The notes under the pieces: generated by a model
What the model saw: the letters and a program-made list of their open reading frames with translations, nothing else
What the model was told of the DNA's origin: nothing
Database searches by the model: none
Made by a program: the position numbers and the translations under genes
Assembly: GCA_965202915.1 (NCBI GenBank)
Contig: OZ241847.1
Span: 1,550,001-1,614,000, forward strand
Length of the DNA stretch: 64,000 nt
Direction of reading: 5' to 3'
Source of the DNA: G965202915 sp965202915
Lineage (GTDB): Bacteria > Pseudomonadota > Gammaproteobacteria > Eutrophobiales > Eutrophobiaceae
Shown: piece after piece, positions 36,729 to 45,594 of the stretch
Position numbering within the stretch: position 1 is the first letter of the stretch
Layout of the letters: every line of letters begins with the position of its first letter

Positions 36729-37586
36729 ATGGCGAAAAAACGAGGTTTGGGCAGGAAGGGTCTGGATGCCTTATTAAGCAATCTCTCCGAGGTGGCCTCT
36801 GATGACGTGATGCAAATGATGGATGTCGACTTGATTTTGCGCGGTCAGTATCAGCCCCGGTCGGATTTCGACCCGGCCGGATTGGAACGGCTCGCCGCTT
36901 CTATTCGTGCCCAGGGAGTGATACAGCCGATTGTGATTCGTCCCATTGCCGGCACTGATAAATATGAAATTATTGTCGGTGAACGGCGCTGGCGGGCGGC
37001 GCAGCTTGCGGACGTGCGCACGGTGCCGGTGGTGATCAGAGACGTGACCGACCGGGCGGCGACGTGTATGGCCCTGGTTGAAAATATTCAACGCCAGGAT
37101 CTGAATCCTCTGGAGGAGGCGGAGGCGCTGACGAGGTTGATCGGGGAATTTGAATTGACGCATCAGGCCGCCGCCGACGCGATAGGCCAGTCACGCTCGG
37201 CGGTCACCAATCTGTTGCGGCTGTTGGAGCTCAGTCCCAGGGTAAAGGCCCTGCTCAAGGAGGGCGCGCTTGATATGGGGCACGCGCGGGCGTTGTTGGT
37301 GCTGCCCGCCGCACAACAGCTTGAGCTGGCCCGGCAAGTGGTTGAACAGGGGCTGTCGGTGCGGGCAACCGAGAAACGGGCGAGCGCGGCGGTCTCGCCC
37401 GCCAAAAGTCGTAAAAAAACCGGCAATGAACGCATCGATCCTGACGTCCGTGTTTTACAGGATGAATTGTCGGCGAAGCTGGGCGCTGAGGTAAAAATTA
37501 ACCATCGTAAACAGGGCAAGGGGCGGATCGAGATTCAATATTACTCCCAAGATGAGCTACAGGGGATATTGCAGAGGATCCGATAG
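36729..37586 (+). CDS. parB: Chromosome partitioning protein ParB/Spo0J
   Basis: 285 residues from ATG 36729 (MAKKRGLGRKGLDALL, the usual ParB N-terminus); an in-frame TTG at 36720 overlapping the parA stop is an alternative. The CTPase/ParB box GERRWRAAQLA and NIQRQDLNPLEEA, the HTH (TNLLRLLELS) and the C-terminal dimerisation end are all present. It binds parS sites and loads onto the origin region. Confidence 0.95.
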   Translation: MAKKRGLGRKGLDALLSNLSEVASDDVMQMMDVDLILRGQYQPRSDFDPAGLERLAASIRAQGVIQPIVIRPIAGTDKYEIIVGERRWRAAQLADVRTVPVVIRDVTDRAATCMALVENIQRQDLNPLEEAEALTRLIGEFELTHQAAADAIGQSRSAVTNLLRLLELSPRVKALLKEGALDMGHARALLVLPAAQQLELARQVVEQGLSVRATEKRASAAVSPAKSRKKTGNERIDPDVRVLQDELSAKLGAEVKINHRKQGKGRIEIQYYSQDELQGILQRIR

Positions 37587-37858
37587 TCCGGGATCGGGAT
37601 GGCGCGATGGCTTTGCCCGTCCCCGGCGACCTGAAATGAACGCCCAATGATGGATTTATACCCCGGTGGCGCCGATTTGATGATCAGCACTTCAGCGTAA
37701 GCTGATCGGGGGTTTTTGAGCATCATACAATAAAGGTTATAATGTTTGGTATGGGATTAAGGATATTGTTAAGGTTAATGCGCTAATCGAGGCACGTTAT
37801 AAACCTGCGGGTTTGTGGCAAATGCGGTTTTGGGGGAGGTAAGAGAAGGGTTGAAATT

Positions 37859-38251
37859 ATGAGCATAATGAACATGGAAATGTATGATGCTTTAATCGAG
37901 GCGGGAGCTTCCGAGTCGAAGTCCAGAGCCGCTGCAGCGGTGATTCGGGATCCGGCGGAACTGGCCAGTAAAAACGATATCGATCTCTTGAAAGGCGATA
38001 TCGACCTCTTGAAAAAAGATATCGATCTCTTGAGAAGCGACGTGAAAAAAGATATCGACCTCTTGAGAACTGAGGTGAAAAAAGATATCGCCCTCTTGAG
38101 AACTGAGGTGAAAAACGATATCGACCTCTTGAGAACTGAGGTGAAAAACGATATCGACCTCTTGAAAGGCGATTTCAACCTCTTGCGTTGGATGGTTGGA
38201 TTTGTCCTGGCCTTGGCCTCAGCTATTCTGGTGGTTTTGATAGTACAGTAA
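37859..38251 (+). CDS. Small coiled-coil protein with C-terminal membrane helix
   Basis: 130 residues. A short N-terminal helical head (about residues 5-34) is followed by seven to eight near-identical modules (NDIDLLRTEVK of 11, GDIDLLK of 7) and a C-terminal membrane helix (MVGFVLALASAILVVLIVQ). The plan (head, 7/11 coiled coil, tail anchor) is that of the seven paralogues at 10-30 kb, but the sequence differs. The preceding 272 bases (37587-37858) hold no gene and no clear terminator. Function unknown. Confidence 0.75.
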   Translation: MSIMNMEMYDALIEAGASESKSRAAAAVIRDPAELASKNDIDLLKGDIDLLKKDIDLLRSDVKKDIDLLRTEVKKDIALLRTEVKNDIDLLRTEVKNDIDLLKGDFNLLRWMVGFVLALASAILVVLIVQ

Positions 38252-38578
38252 CCAGTGCATATGGAAAATATGGAGGATTAAACAAGCAGAGGCAGTAACG
38301 GTGATAAATGGGAGGGTTACAAGGATACAGTTAGTGAATGGCAGTGAATGGCGGTGAAGATGCATAGCGAACAACGATGCGGTGGTGGGGCATCGACCGA
38401 AGCCTACGGGAACAGAAATGATGGTATCGCTAATGCCCAAAGACACGGCGTGGATTGTGATCCAACGTAAAAAATTAATCGGATGACTGGCATCCATGAC
38501 TGAATCGCCCGCATATGCTTTGCAGGCTCGACGGCCTGTCTCCGGAACAGGGCGGTTGTCAATATTCGGGAGGCAGTG
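38252..38578. other. Intergenic stretch, nothing recognised
   Basis: About 330 bases between the coiled-coil gene and metZ. No supported reading frame, RNA or repeat apart from a GGGAGGCA ribosome site just before the metZ ATG. Confidence 0.6.
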
Positions 38579-39766
38579 ATGTCCAAAGACGATTATGGTT
38601 CAGAGACTCAGGCGGTGCGCGCCGGGCAGATCCGCAGTGCCGAGCAGGAGCATAGTGAACCGATCATGCTCACTTCCAGTTTTGTATTTAAGAACGCCGC
38701 CGAAGCGGCGGCACGATTTGCCGGTGACAGCCCCGGCAACGTGTATTCGCGTTTTACTAATCCCACCATCAGGACTTTTGAGCAGCGTCTGGCGCTTATG
38801 GAAGGCGGGGAGCGTTGCATTGCCACCTCTTCCGGGATGAGCGCGATCCTGAGCACTTGTTTCGGCCTGCTCAAAAGCGGTGATCATATTGTGTCCTCGC
38901 GGAGCGTCTTTGGCACTACAATCCGTCTATTTGGCCACGTTTTTCCAAAATTTGGCGTCACCGCCAGCTACGTGAGCCTCAGTGATTACTCGGCCTGGCA
39001 GGATGCAATTAAACCGACGACCCGATTATTGTTCATGGAAACGCCGTCTAATCCGTTGACCGAGATTGCCGATATTACCAGGCTGGCTGATATTGCCCAT
39101 GACAATAATTGTCTGCTGGTTGTGGATAATTGTTTTTGTACTTCGGCCCTGCAAAAACCGTTGCAGCTTGGTGCTGATATGGTGATCCATTCCGCGACCA
39201 AGTACCTGGACGGCCAGGGACGATGCGTTGGCGGGGCGGTGATAGGCAGTGAACAACTGCTTGGTGAGGATATTTATGGATTTCTGCGCACCGCCGGCAC
39301 GAGTATGAGTCCGTTTAATGCCTGGGTGTTTTTAAAGGGGCTGGAAACACTGACGATACGCATGCAGGCCCATTGTCGGCAGGCCGGGCAGGTGGCGGAA
39401 TGGCTTGCGTCTCAGCGCCAGATCCGGCGTGTATATTACCCGGGCCTGGCCTGCCATCCGCAACATGAACTGGCCAAAAAACAGCAGAATGGGTTTGGCG
39501 GGGTGCTGAGTTTCGAGATCAGGGGGGGACAACGGGCGGCCTGGGAATTGATCGACGCCACCCGGTTATTTTCAATTACCGCCAATCTGGGCGATACCAG
39601 GAGCACCATCACCCATCCGGCCACCACCACCCATCATCGCCTGACTGATGAGCAACGGGCCGAATCGGGGATCAGCCCGGGTTTGATCAGACTTTCGATT
39701 GGGCTGGAGGATCCGTCCGATTTAATCCGAGACCTGGAGGTCGGGCTCAAGCGGGCCGGTAATTAG
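38579..39766 (+). CDS. metZ: O-succinylhomoserine sulfhydrylase (Cys/Met metabolism PLP enzyme)
   Basis: 395 residues from ATG 38579 with GGGAGGC upstream. Family landmarks are YSRFTNPTIRTFEQRLALMEGGERC, the PLP lysine in HSATKYLDGQGRCVGG, and the C-terminal SLGDTRSTITHPATTTH-like stretch (written NLGDTRS here). It makes homocysteine directly from O-succinylhomoserine and sulfide. MetZ is favoured over MetB/MetC by overall resemblance, not by a single residue. Confidence 0.9.
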   Translation: MSKDDYGSETQAVRAGQIRSAEQEHSEPIMLTSSFVFKNAAEAAARFAGDSPGNVYSRFTNPTIRTFEQRLALMEGGERCIATSSGMSAILSTCFGLLKSGDHIVSSRSVFGTTIRLFGHVFPKFGVTASYVSLSDYSAWQDAIKPTTRLLFMETPSNPLTEIADITRLADIAHDNNCLLVVDNCFCTSALQKPLQLGADMVIHSATKYLDGQGRCVGGAVIGSEQLLGEDIYGFLRTAGTSMSPFNAWVFLKGLETLTIRMQAHCRQAGQVAEWLASQRQIRRVYYPGLACHPQHELAKKQQNGFGGVLSFEIRGGQRAAWELIDATRLFSITANLGDTRSTITHPATTTHHRLTDEQRAESGISPGLIRLSIGLEDPSDLIRDLEVGLKRAGN

Positions 39767-39807
39767 TCTGTATTGCGGTGGGTTTTCGGTGGATCGCCTG
39801 GGGTCTT

Positions 39808-40554
39808 TCAGTTCCCGTTATCGTCGGGGCGGCTTCTGGCGAGCTTATGTCTGCGTATTGTGACCAGTGTGATCACCGGCCCGGATAGTACATAGAGTGA
39901 CACCAGGATAAATAATACCAGTGGCGGTTCCACCGCAATAAAAACAAATACCAGCACGACGATCAACACCGCCATAAAAGGTACCTTGCCCTTTAGGTCA
40001 ATTTGTTTAAGACTATGAAAGCGGATATTGCTGACCATGAGTAACGCCGCGGCCACGGTAACCGGGAACGCAAAAATCACCAGTTTTATTCCGTTGGCAA
40101 AGCCATAGCTGTCCGCCAGCCAGACCATCCCGGCAATCATTGCGGCCGCGGCCGGACTCGGTAATCCCTGAAAAAAACGTTTATCGGCACTGTTTGCCTG
40201 GGTGTTGAAGCGCGCCAATCTGAGTGCGGCCGCGGCCGCATAAACAAACGCAGCCAGCCAACCCAGCTTCTCGAACTCAAATAATGACCATTGATAGACA
40301 ATCAATGCCGGTGCCAATCCGAATGACACCATGTCGGATAAACTGTCATATTGCAGGCCGAAATCGGTTTGCGTATTGGTCAAGCGGGCAATTCTGCCGT
40401 CCATCCCATCCAGTACCATGGCTATAAAAATACAGATGGCGGCGCTGCCAAAGCGTTCATTCATGGCCGCGACGATTGAATAAAAACCGGCAAACAAGGC
40501 TGCGGTGGTAAATAAATTGGGTAGTAAGTAAATACCGCGGCGGCGTCGTTTCAT
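39808..40554 (-). CDS. pssA: CDP-diacylglycerol-serine O-phosphatidyltransferase
   Basis: 248 residues, about seven membrane helices. The CDP-alcohol phosphotransferase signature DGMDGRIARLT...GLQYDSLSDMVSFG is complete (DG-x2-AR-x8-G-x3-D-x3-D type). It makes phosphatidylserine from CDP-diacylglycerol and serine. The start MKRRRRGIYLLPNLFT is typical. It is the last gene of the ilvBHC-psd-pssA run. Confidence 0.94.
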   Translation of the reverse strand: MKRRRRGIYLLPNLFTTAALFAGFYSIVAAMNERFGSAAICIFIAMVLDGMDGRIARLTNTQTDFGLQYDSLSDMVSFGLAPALIVYQWSLFEFEKLGWLAAFVYAAAAALRLARFNTQANSADKRFFQGLPSPAAAAMIAGMVWLADSYGFANGIKLVIFAFPVTVAAALLMVSNIRFHSLKQIDLKGKVPFMAVLIVVLVFVFIAVEPPLVLFILVSLYVLSGPVITLVTIRRHKLARSRPDDNGN

Positions 40555-40661
40555 AGGGTTATTTGTCTTGGAATGGCGGTATTTTATTCAAACTGATCGC
40601 AGGCCGCCAGGTTTGGAATCCGTATTGACCGGGTATTGTGTCCCCAATGGGGGCCGGTATT

Positions 40662-41312
40662 TCAGGTCTGTATCGCACTTACTTTTTCAGGATGAATCAA
40701 GTGGCCGATAACCGTTGAACCGGAAACCACGCTGTCGCCGGTGTTCACCTCTATCCGAGAGTCAGAGGGCAGAAACATATCGACCAGGCCTCCGAAATAA
40801 ATATAACCACAACGCTGACCATGGCCGATCCGTTCACCCGAGTGCAGATAAATATGACAGCGGTGTATGAAGCGTCTTAACCTAAGGGCAATGACTACGT
40901 CGTCACCCTCATCGGTTTGTATCCAAAAATCAACGTGGGGCCTTGAATCTGCGGCGTCCGGTGCCGAACACCATTGCTCATTGACCTTGCCTTCAATCGG
41001 GCTGCGGATGGAATAAATATCATTAAATCCGACTTTGATTTGCACCCGCTTGGCGGGCCGTTTCAGGCGCACGTCCTCGGCCTCTTCAATCAGCGTGACC
41101 ACTCCGTGTACCGGGCTGACCACTCCTAAGGGCTCGGAGGGCACGTGCCGATGCGGGTCCCTGAATAAAAATACAATCGGAAGAGAGATGAGTAACATCG
41201 GCACAAGGGCAAACGTGCCAAATTGAATTTTGACCAGCAACAGCAGCCCCAGCACGACAAACAATATTGGCCAGGCCTCTCTGGCAATAATCGGATATTG
41301 GTTGCTGGGCAT
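40662..41312 (-). CDS. Phosphatidylserine decarboxylase-like protein lacking the catalytic residues
   Basis: 216 residues from ATG 41312 (MPSNQYPIIAREAWPILF, the usual opening of short-type Psd); the frame is open to 41375. Two N-terminal membrane helices, then FFRDPHR-type VFLFRDPHRHVPSEP. Compared with the short Psd family, Asp of SPADG is His (SPVHGVV), His of NVHxxRxP is Tyr (NDIYSIRSP), and the self-cleaving Ser of FGSRVDVYLP is Gly (YFGGLVDMFLP). No pyruvoyl cofactor could form by the known route. It keeps the family's position between ilvC and pssA. It is either a pseudoenzyme or a protein with another role. Confidence 0.8.
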   Translation of the reverse strand: MPSNQYPIIAREAWPILFVVLGLLLLVKIQFGTFALVPMLLISLPIVFLFRDPHRHVPSEPLGVVSPVHGVVTLIEEAEDVRLKRPAKRVQIKVGFNDIYSIRSPIEGKVNEQWCSAPDAADSRPHVDFWIQTDEGDDVVIALRLRRFIHRCHIYLHSGERIGHGQRCGYIYFGGLVDMFLPSDSRIEVNTGDSVVSGSTVIGHLIHPEKVSAIQT

Positions 41313-41383
41313 ATCCCAAATATTGACTTTACTATCTAACCGGCCGGAATTGTATCGCTTAGAATGAAGATGCAATCAGACGG

Positions 41384-42400
41384 TTAATTTTTATCGTGAT
41401 CGACCAGTTTGTTTTTGCCGATCCAGGGCATCATCGAGCGTAATTTTTCACCCACCTGTTCTATCGGGTGCTCCGCGGTTAAACGGCGCATCGCCTTCAT
41501 GCGGGCGGCGCCGCTCTGATGCTCCAGAATATACTCTTTGGCAAATTGCCCGGTTTGTATTTCTTTCAGAATAGTCTGCATCGCGCGTCTTGATTTTTTG
41601 TTAATGATCCGCGAACCCCGGGTAAAATCACCATATTCGGCGGTGTTGGAGATGGAATAGCGCATATTGGCGATACCGCCCTCGTAGATCAGATCCACGA
41701 TCAATTTAGTCTCGTGCAGGCACTCGAAGTAGGCCATTTCCGGGGCATAACCGGCGTCAACCAGGGTTTCAAACCCGGCCTGTATCAATGCCGTCACCCC
41801 ACCGCAAAGCACGGCTTGTTCACCAAACAGATCGGTTTCGGTCTCTTCACGAAAATTGGTTTCAATTATACCGGCCCGTCCGCCGCCGTTGGCGGAGGCA
41901 TAAGACAGGGCAACGTCTCTGGCCTTGCCGCTTACGTCTTGATGCACCGCGATCAGGGTGGGGACGCCGCTGTCCTGGCAGTAGGTTGAACGCACCAGAT
42001 GTCCCGGCCCTTTTGGCGCTATCATGATCACGTCCAGGTCCGAACGCGGTTCAATCTGTTGAAAGTGGATATTAAATCCATGGGCAAAACCGAGCACCGC
42101 ACCTTGCCTGATATTGGGTTCAATCTCACGGTAATAAAGAGCCGTCTGCTTTTCATCAGGTACCAGCACCATCACCAGGTCCGCGTCAGTGACCGCGTCA
42201 GTGACCGGTTTAACGCTAAGCCCGGCCGCTTCCGCCTTTTTCAAAGAAGCGGAACCCTGCCGCAACCCGACGCATACCTCCACCCCCGAATCCTTGAGAT
42301 TATTGGCATGGGCGTGGCCCTGTGAACCGTAGCCTATAATCGCAACCCGATGGCGCCGTATCAACGCCAGGTCCGTGTCTTTGTCATAATAGATATTCAT
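41384..42400 (-). CDS. ilvC: Ketol-acid reductoisomerase (NADP+), class I
   Basis: 338 residues from ATG 42400 (MNIYYDKDTDL), the exact class I length; an in-frame TTG 18 bases upstream is less likely. Rossmann motif VAIIGYGSQGHAHA, then LRQGSASLKKA, whose Arg and Ser fit NADPH preference, and the metal-binding region SDLFGEQAVLCGG (written TDLFGEQ here). Third gene of ilvBHC, in branched-chain amino-acid synthesis. Confidence 0.97.
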   Translation of the reverse strand: MNIYYDKDTDLALIRRHRVAIIGYGSQGHAHANNLKDSGVEVCVGLRQGSASLKKAEAAGLSVKPVTDAVTDADLVMVLVPDEKQTALYYREIEPNIRQGAVLGFAHGFNIHFQQIEPRSDLDVIMIAPKGPGHLVRSTYCQDSGVPTLIAVHQDVSGKARDVALSYASANGGGRAGIIETNFREETETDLFGEQAVLCGGVTALIQAGFETLVDAGYAPEMAYFECLHETKLIVDLIYEGGIANMRYSISNTAEYGDFTRGSRIINKKSRRAMQTILKEIQTGQFAKEYILEHQSGAARMKAMRRLTAEHPIEQVGEKLRSMMPWIGKNKLVDHDKN

Positions 42401-42454
42401 AGGGTATTGTACGCCCAAGCGGTTTGTTAAAGCAAATGGTTCACGTTGACGGGG

Positions 42455-42940
42455 CTATATTGCCTGGTCGCCGCGGGCAATGCCGGATACGCCGGAACGT
42501 ACCACCTCCAGTATCAATCGCTGGTCCAGGGCCTCAATAAAGGCATTCAGCTTGTCTCCGGTGCCGGTCATTTCAACGGTATAGGTTTTTTCAGTGACGT
42601 CAATGATACGCCCGCGGAAAATATTGACCATGCGGTTTATTTCGGCGCGATTTTCTCTATTGGCGGCGATCTTAATCAGTAATAACTCGCGCTCAATATG
42701 CGGGTCGTCATTAAGATCAATCACCTTGATCACGTCGATCAGCTTATTCAGTTGTTTGACGATCTGCTCGATGACGTCGTCGGAACCGTTAGTGACCAGG
42801 GACATTCTCGATATCGTCGGGTCTTCGGTGGTGGCCACCGTTAATGATTCAATATTAAACCCCCGTGCTGAAAATAAGCCGGATACTCGTGAAAGCGCAC
42901 CCGCCTCATTTTCCAAAAGCAGGGAAAGCAGATAGCGCAT
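42455..42940 (-). CDS. ilvH: Acetolactate synthase small (regulatory) subunit
   Basis: 161 residues with an N-terminal ACT domain (LLENEAGALSRVSGLFSARGFNIESLTV) that binds valine for feedback inhibition, followed by the C-terminal domain. It starts 2 bases after the ilvB stop. Confidence 0.96.
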   Translation of the reverse strand: MRYLLSLLLENEAGALSRVSGLFSARGFNIESLTVATTEDPTISRMSLVTNGSDDVIEQIVKQLNKLIDVIKVIDLNDDPHIERELLLIKIAANRENRAEINRMVNIFRGRIIDVTEKTYTVEMTGTGDKLNAFIEALDQRLILEVVRSGVSGIARGDQAI

Positions 42941-42942
42941 AA

Positions 42943-44676
42943 TCAGGCCAGTTCCCTGTTGACGTCGGTGGCCAGGTGCATTTCATGATGCCCCTTGCCG
43001 GCGGCTATCATCGGATAGACGTTCTCGGTGGGATCGGTCACGAAATCGATCAACACCAGTCGGTCTTTCATCGCCAACGCCTTTTTTATCGCTTTGACAA
43101 CCTCGGCTTTTTTTTCAACCCGGAGGCCGACGTGGCCATAGCTTTCAGCGAGCTTGACAAAATCAGGCAGTGCCTCCATATAGGAATGAGAATAGCGGTT
43201 TTCATAGAAAAATTCCTGCCATTGCCTGACCATGCCCATATAGCGGTTGTTCAGCAGCACAATAATAAACGGCAAATCATATTGCAGGCAGGTGGATAAT
43301 TCCTGGATGCACATGACCAGGCTGGCTTCTCCGGTAACACAAACAACGGACTGATCGCGAAACGCCAGTTTTACCCCCATTGCCGCGGGCAGGCCAAATC
43401 CCATGGTTCCCAGGCCGCCCGAATTTATCCATCGGCGGGGCTTGTCAAACTTGTAGTATTGAGCGGCCCACATCTGGTGTTGGCCTACGTCGGAGGTGAC
43501 GTAGGCGTCACCTCCGGTCAGTTCATAGACCTTTTCAAGCACGTACTGGGGTTTGATCTCCTTGCCGGTTCGGTCATATTTCAGGCATTCAATACTCTGC
43601 CATTCCTTGATTTGTTTCCACCAGTCGGCTCCGGCGAGTGCGTCCGGTTTGCTTTTGGTTTGCCTGATCAAGGCGATCATGTCCTTGAGCACGGTCTTGA
43701 CGCTGCCAACTATCGGGATATCCACCGGGACGTTTTTGGCAATTGAAGACGGGTCTATATCTATATGAATGATCTTCGCGGTCGGACAGAATTTCTCCAA
43801 TTCGCCGGTGACCCGGTCATCAAAACGGGCGCCGATGGCCAGTAGTACGTCGCAATGATGCATCGCCATATTGGCCTCATAAGTACCGTGCATGCCCAAC
43901 ATGCCGATAAATTGCCCGTCGGTGCCGGGGTAAGCGCCCAGACCCATTAATGTATTGGTGATCGGCGCTTTCAACAGCCTGGTGAATTGAATCAATTCCT
44001 TGCTTGCTTCTCCCAGAATAACCCCGCCGCCGGTGTAGATCATTAATCTTTTGGCGTCGCGTATCAATTGAACCGCGCGCTTTATCTGTAGCGGATGCCC
44101 TTTGGTAACCGGCTTGTAAGAACGCATCTCCAACTCCTGCGGATAAATATATTCACAGGAAGCCGCGGTCACGTCTTTGGGGATGTCGACAACCACCGGA
44201 CCGGGGCGGCCGCTCAGCGCTATATAAAACGCCTTTTTAATCGTGGTCGCCAATTCATGAACGTCCTTGACCAAAAAATTATGTTTGACGCATGGGCGGG
44301 AAATTCCAATCGCATCGACTTCCTGGAACGCGTCATTGCCAATTAAATGGGTGCTCACCTGGCCGGTGAACACGACCAATGGGATGGAATCCATATAGGC
44401 GGTTGCAATGCCGGTAATACAATTGGTCGCCCCCGGCCCCGAAGTCACCAATACCACCCCCGGTTTGCCGGTCGCGCGTGCGTAGCCATCGGCCGCATGA
44501 GTGGCGCCCTGCTCATGCCGGACCAGGATATGCTGCACTGCGTCCTGTTCGTACAGCGCGTCATAGATATGCAGCACCGCGCCTCCGGGATAACCAAATA
44601 TGTGTTTGATCCCGGCGTCTTTAAGCGCTCTTACGAATATCTCCGCGCCGCGCAAAATTAATTTATTTTTAACCAT
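42943..44676 (-). CDS. ilvB: Acetolactate synthase large (catalytic) subunit
   Basis: 577 residues with three ThDP-enzyme domains. The catalytic Glu is in RHEQGATHAADGYARATGKPGV and the FAD/central region follows. The ThDP/Mg motif reads GEASLVMCIQELSTCLQY (G-E-A-S where many enzymes have G-D/E-G-S). It joins two pyruvates, or pyruvate and 2-oxobutyrate. A 26-codon frame upstream was considered as a leader peptide and rejected. Confidence 0.96.
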   Translation of the reverse strand: MVKNKLILRGAEIFVRALKDAGIKHIFGYPGGAVLHIYDALYEQDAVQHILVRHEQGATHAADGYARATGKPGVVLVTSGPGATNCITGIATAYMDSIPLVVFTGQVSTHLIGNDAFQEVDAIGISRPCVKHNFLVKDVHELATTIKKAFYIALSGRPGPVVVDIPKDVTAASCEYIYPQELEMRSYKPVTKGHPLQIKRAVQLIRDAKRLMIYTGGGVILGEASKELIQFTRLLKAPITNTLMGLGAYPGTDGQFIGMLGMHGTYEANMAMHHCDVLLAIGARFDDRVTGELEKFCPTAKIIHIDIDPSSIAKNVPVDIPIVGSVKTVLKDMIALIRQTKSKPDALAGADWWKQIKEWQSIECLKYDRTGKEIKPQYVLEKVYELTGGDAYVTSDVGQHQMWAAQYYKFDKPRRWINSGGLGTMGFGLPAAMGVKLAFRDQSVVCVTGEASLVMCIQELSTCLQYDLPFIIVLLNNRYMGMVRQWQEFFYENRYSHSYMEALPDFVKLAESYGHVGLRVEKKAEVVKAIKKALAMKDRLVLIDFVTDPTENVYPMIAAGKGHHEMHLATDVNRELA

Positions 44677-44898
44677 TTTAAGGACTTGTAATTAATGAAT
44701 GATAGATTTCCCAGAATACTATATAAACAAGCAGGCATTGGAAAGTTACTGATATTCTTTGCGGGGGTCAAGCTGATTCGGTATCAGCCTGAATTGCCGT
44801 TGCCAATATCGGACTCTGTTTAGGGGTATTCGTCTGCATAATTTCAGAAACATTATCGCACTTTTCCGGTATGTTTTTATAGCGAGGATTAATGATAC

Positions 44899-44904
44899 TA
44901 TAAT
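44899..44904 (+). promoter_or_regulatory. -10 box for tRNA-Gly
   Basis: A perfect TATAAT lies 21 bases before the mature tRNA start, in an AT-rich stretch. No clear -35. Confidence 0.55.
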
Positions 44905-44925
44905 ATCGATTAATATTACCGGCCC

Positions 44926-44999
44926 GCGGGTGTAGTTCAATGGTAGAACTTTTGCTTCCCAAGCAAATAACGAGGGTTCGATTCCCTTCACCCGCTCCA
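44926..44999 (+). tRNA. tRNA-Gly (anticodon CCC)
   Basis: 74 bases. The acceptor stem GCGGGTG (44926-44932) pairs with CACCCGC (44989-44995), then T and an encoded CCA (44997-44999). The anticodon stem TTTGC/GCAAA encloses the loop TTCCCAA, so the anticodon is CCC, reading GGG. The D-arm (TAGTTCAATGGTAGAA) and T-arm (GGGTTCGATTCCC) are standard. Confidence 0.95.
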
Positions 45000-45080
45000 G
45001 CAAACCATTATGTGTCGGCTTTATACGGGATATATATCCCAAATCCCCGGATAGAGTCTCGCCGGCACTCGACGGACCTC

Positions 45081-45594
45081 TTAATCCCGCTTCCAGGTCT
45101 CTTTGTGGACCGTCACAGCAGGTACGAAACAGCGCGGGAGTCAAAAATCGTTGCTCAACCCCTGTTTCACACGCCTAAAGCACCGATCCGCGTATTTTGG
45201 ACGGACCGGTCCCGTAAAGGCCGCTGGATTTCCACACACTTCGTCAACCAGGCGGGGACTCAAACGCCTTCAGGGACAGTAGCACCTGTTCCAGTAACGC
45301 CCGGTGTTTTTCCTTGCGCTTCACAAACAGCTGGCGTCCCGTCTTCACCATTTTCGCTGCTATGGCGTACAGTTGCCAACGTATCGTGACCGCACGGTGC
45401 TGCGCCAATTCCCCGGGCCGCCGTTGACGCATCAGAGCAAACACATTGTACGACCGTGCAGTGATTAAAAACTACAGCGCATTCGCATGAAAGTCCGAAC
45501 ACGGCAGCGCATCTCCACCAAAATCCAGTTTCAGTTCCTTGAGGCGGTTTCCACTGTTCTCGGCACGCTGCTTGTACCCATGGACTCTCTCGCT
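45081..45594 (-). repeat. Direct-repeat copy of the IS1380-like element's tail
   Basis: 514 bases nearly identical to 47502-48015 (offset exactly 2421). It contains only the terminal part of the transposase (KMVKTGRQLF, KEKHRALLEQVLLSLKAF, and the piece DFGGDALQYSDFHANAL before the stop codon) and the element's end. The two copies bracket the radical SAM gene. Confidence 0.85.

Noticed and set aside
39119..39128. TGTGGATAA resembling a DnaA box
   Set aside because: Single copy inside metZ coding sequence; no cluster or AT-rich unwinding region, so no origin is claimed.
44677..44760. 26-codon frame upstream of ilvB as an attenuation leader peptide
   Set aside because: It has only a modest number of Ile/Leu codons and no Val, overlaps the ilvB start, and no terminator hairpin follows.
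44746..45144. Minus-strand frame of 132 codons across the tRNA
   Set aside because: It runs through the tRNA-Gly gene and IS border, with no family likeness.
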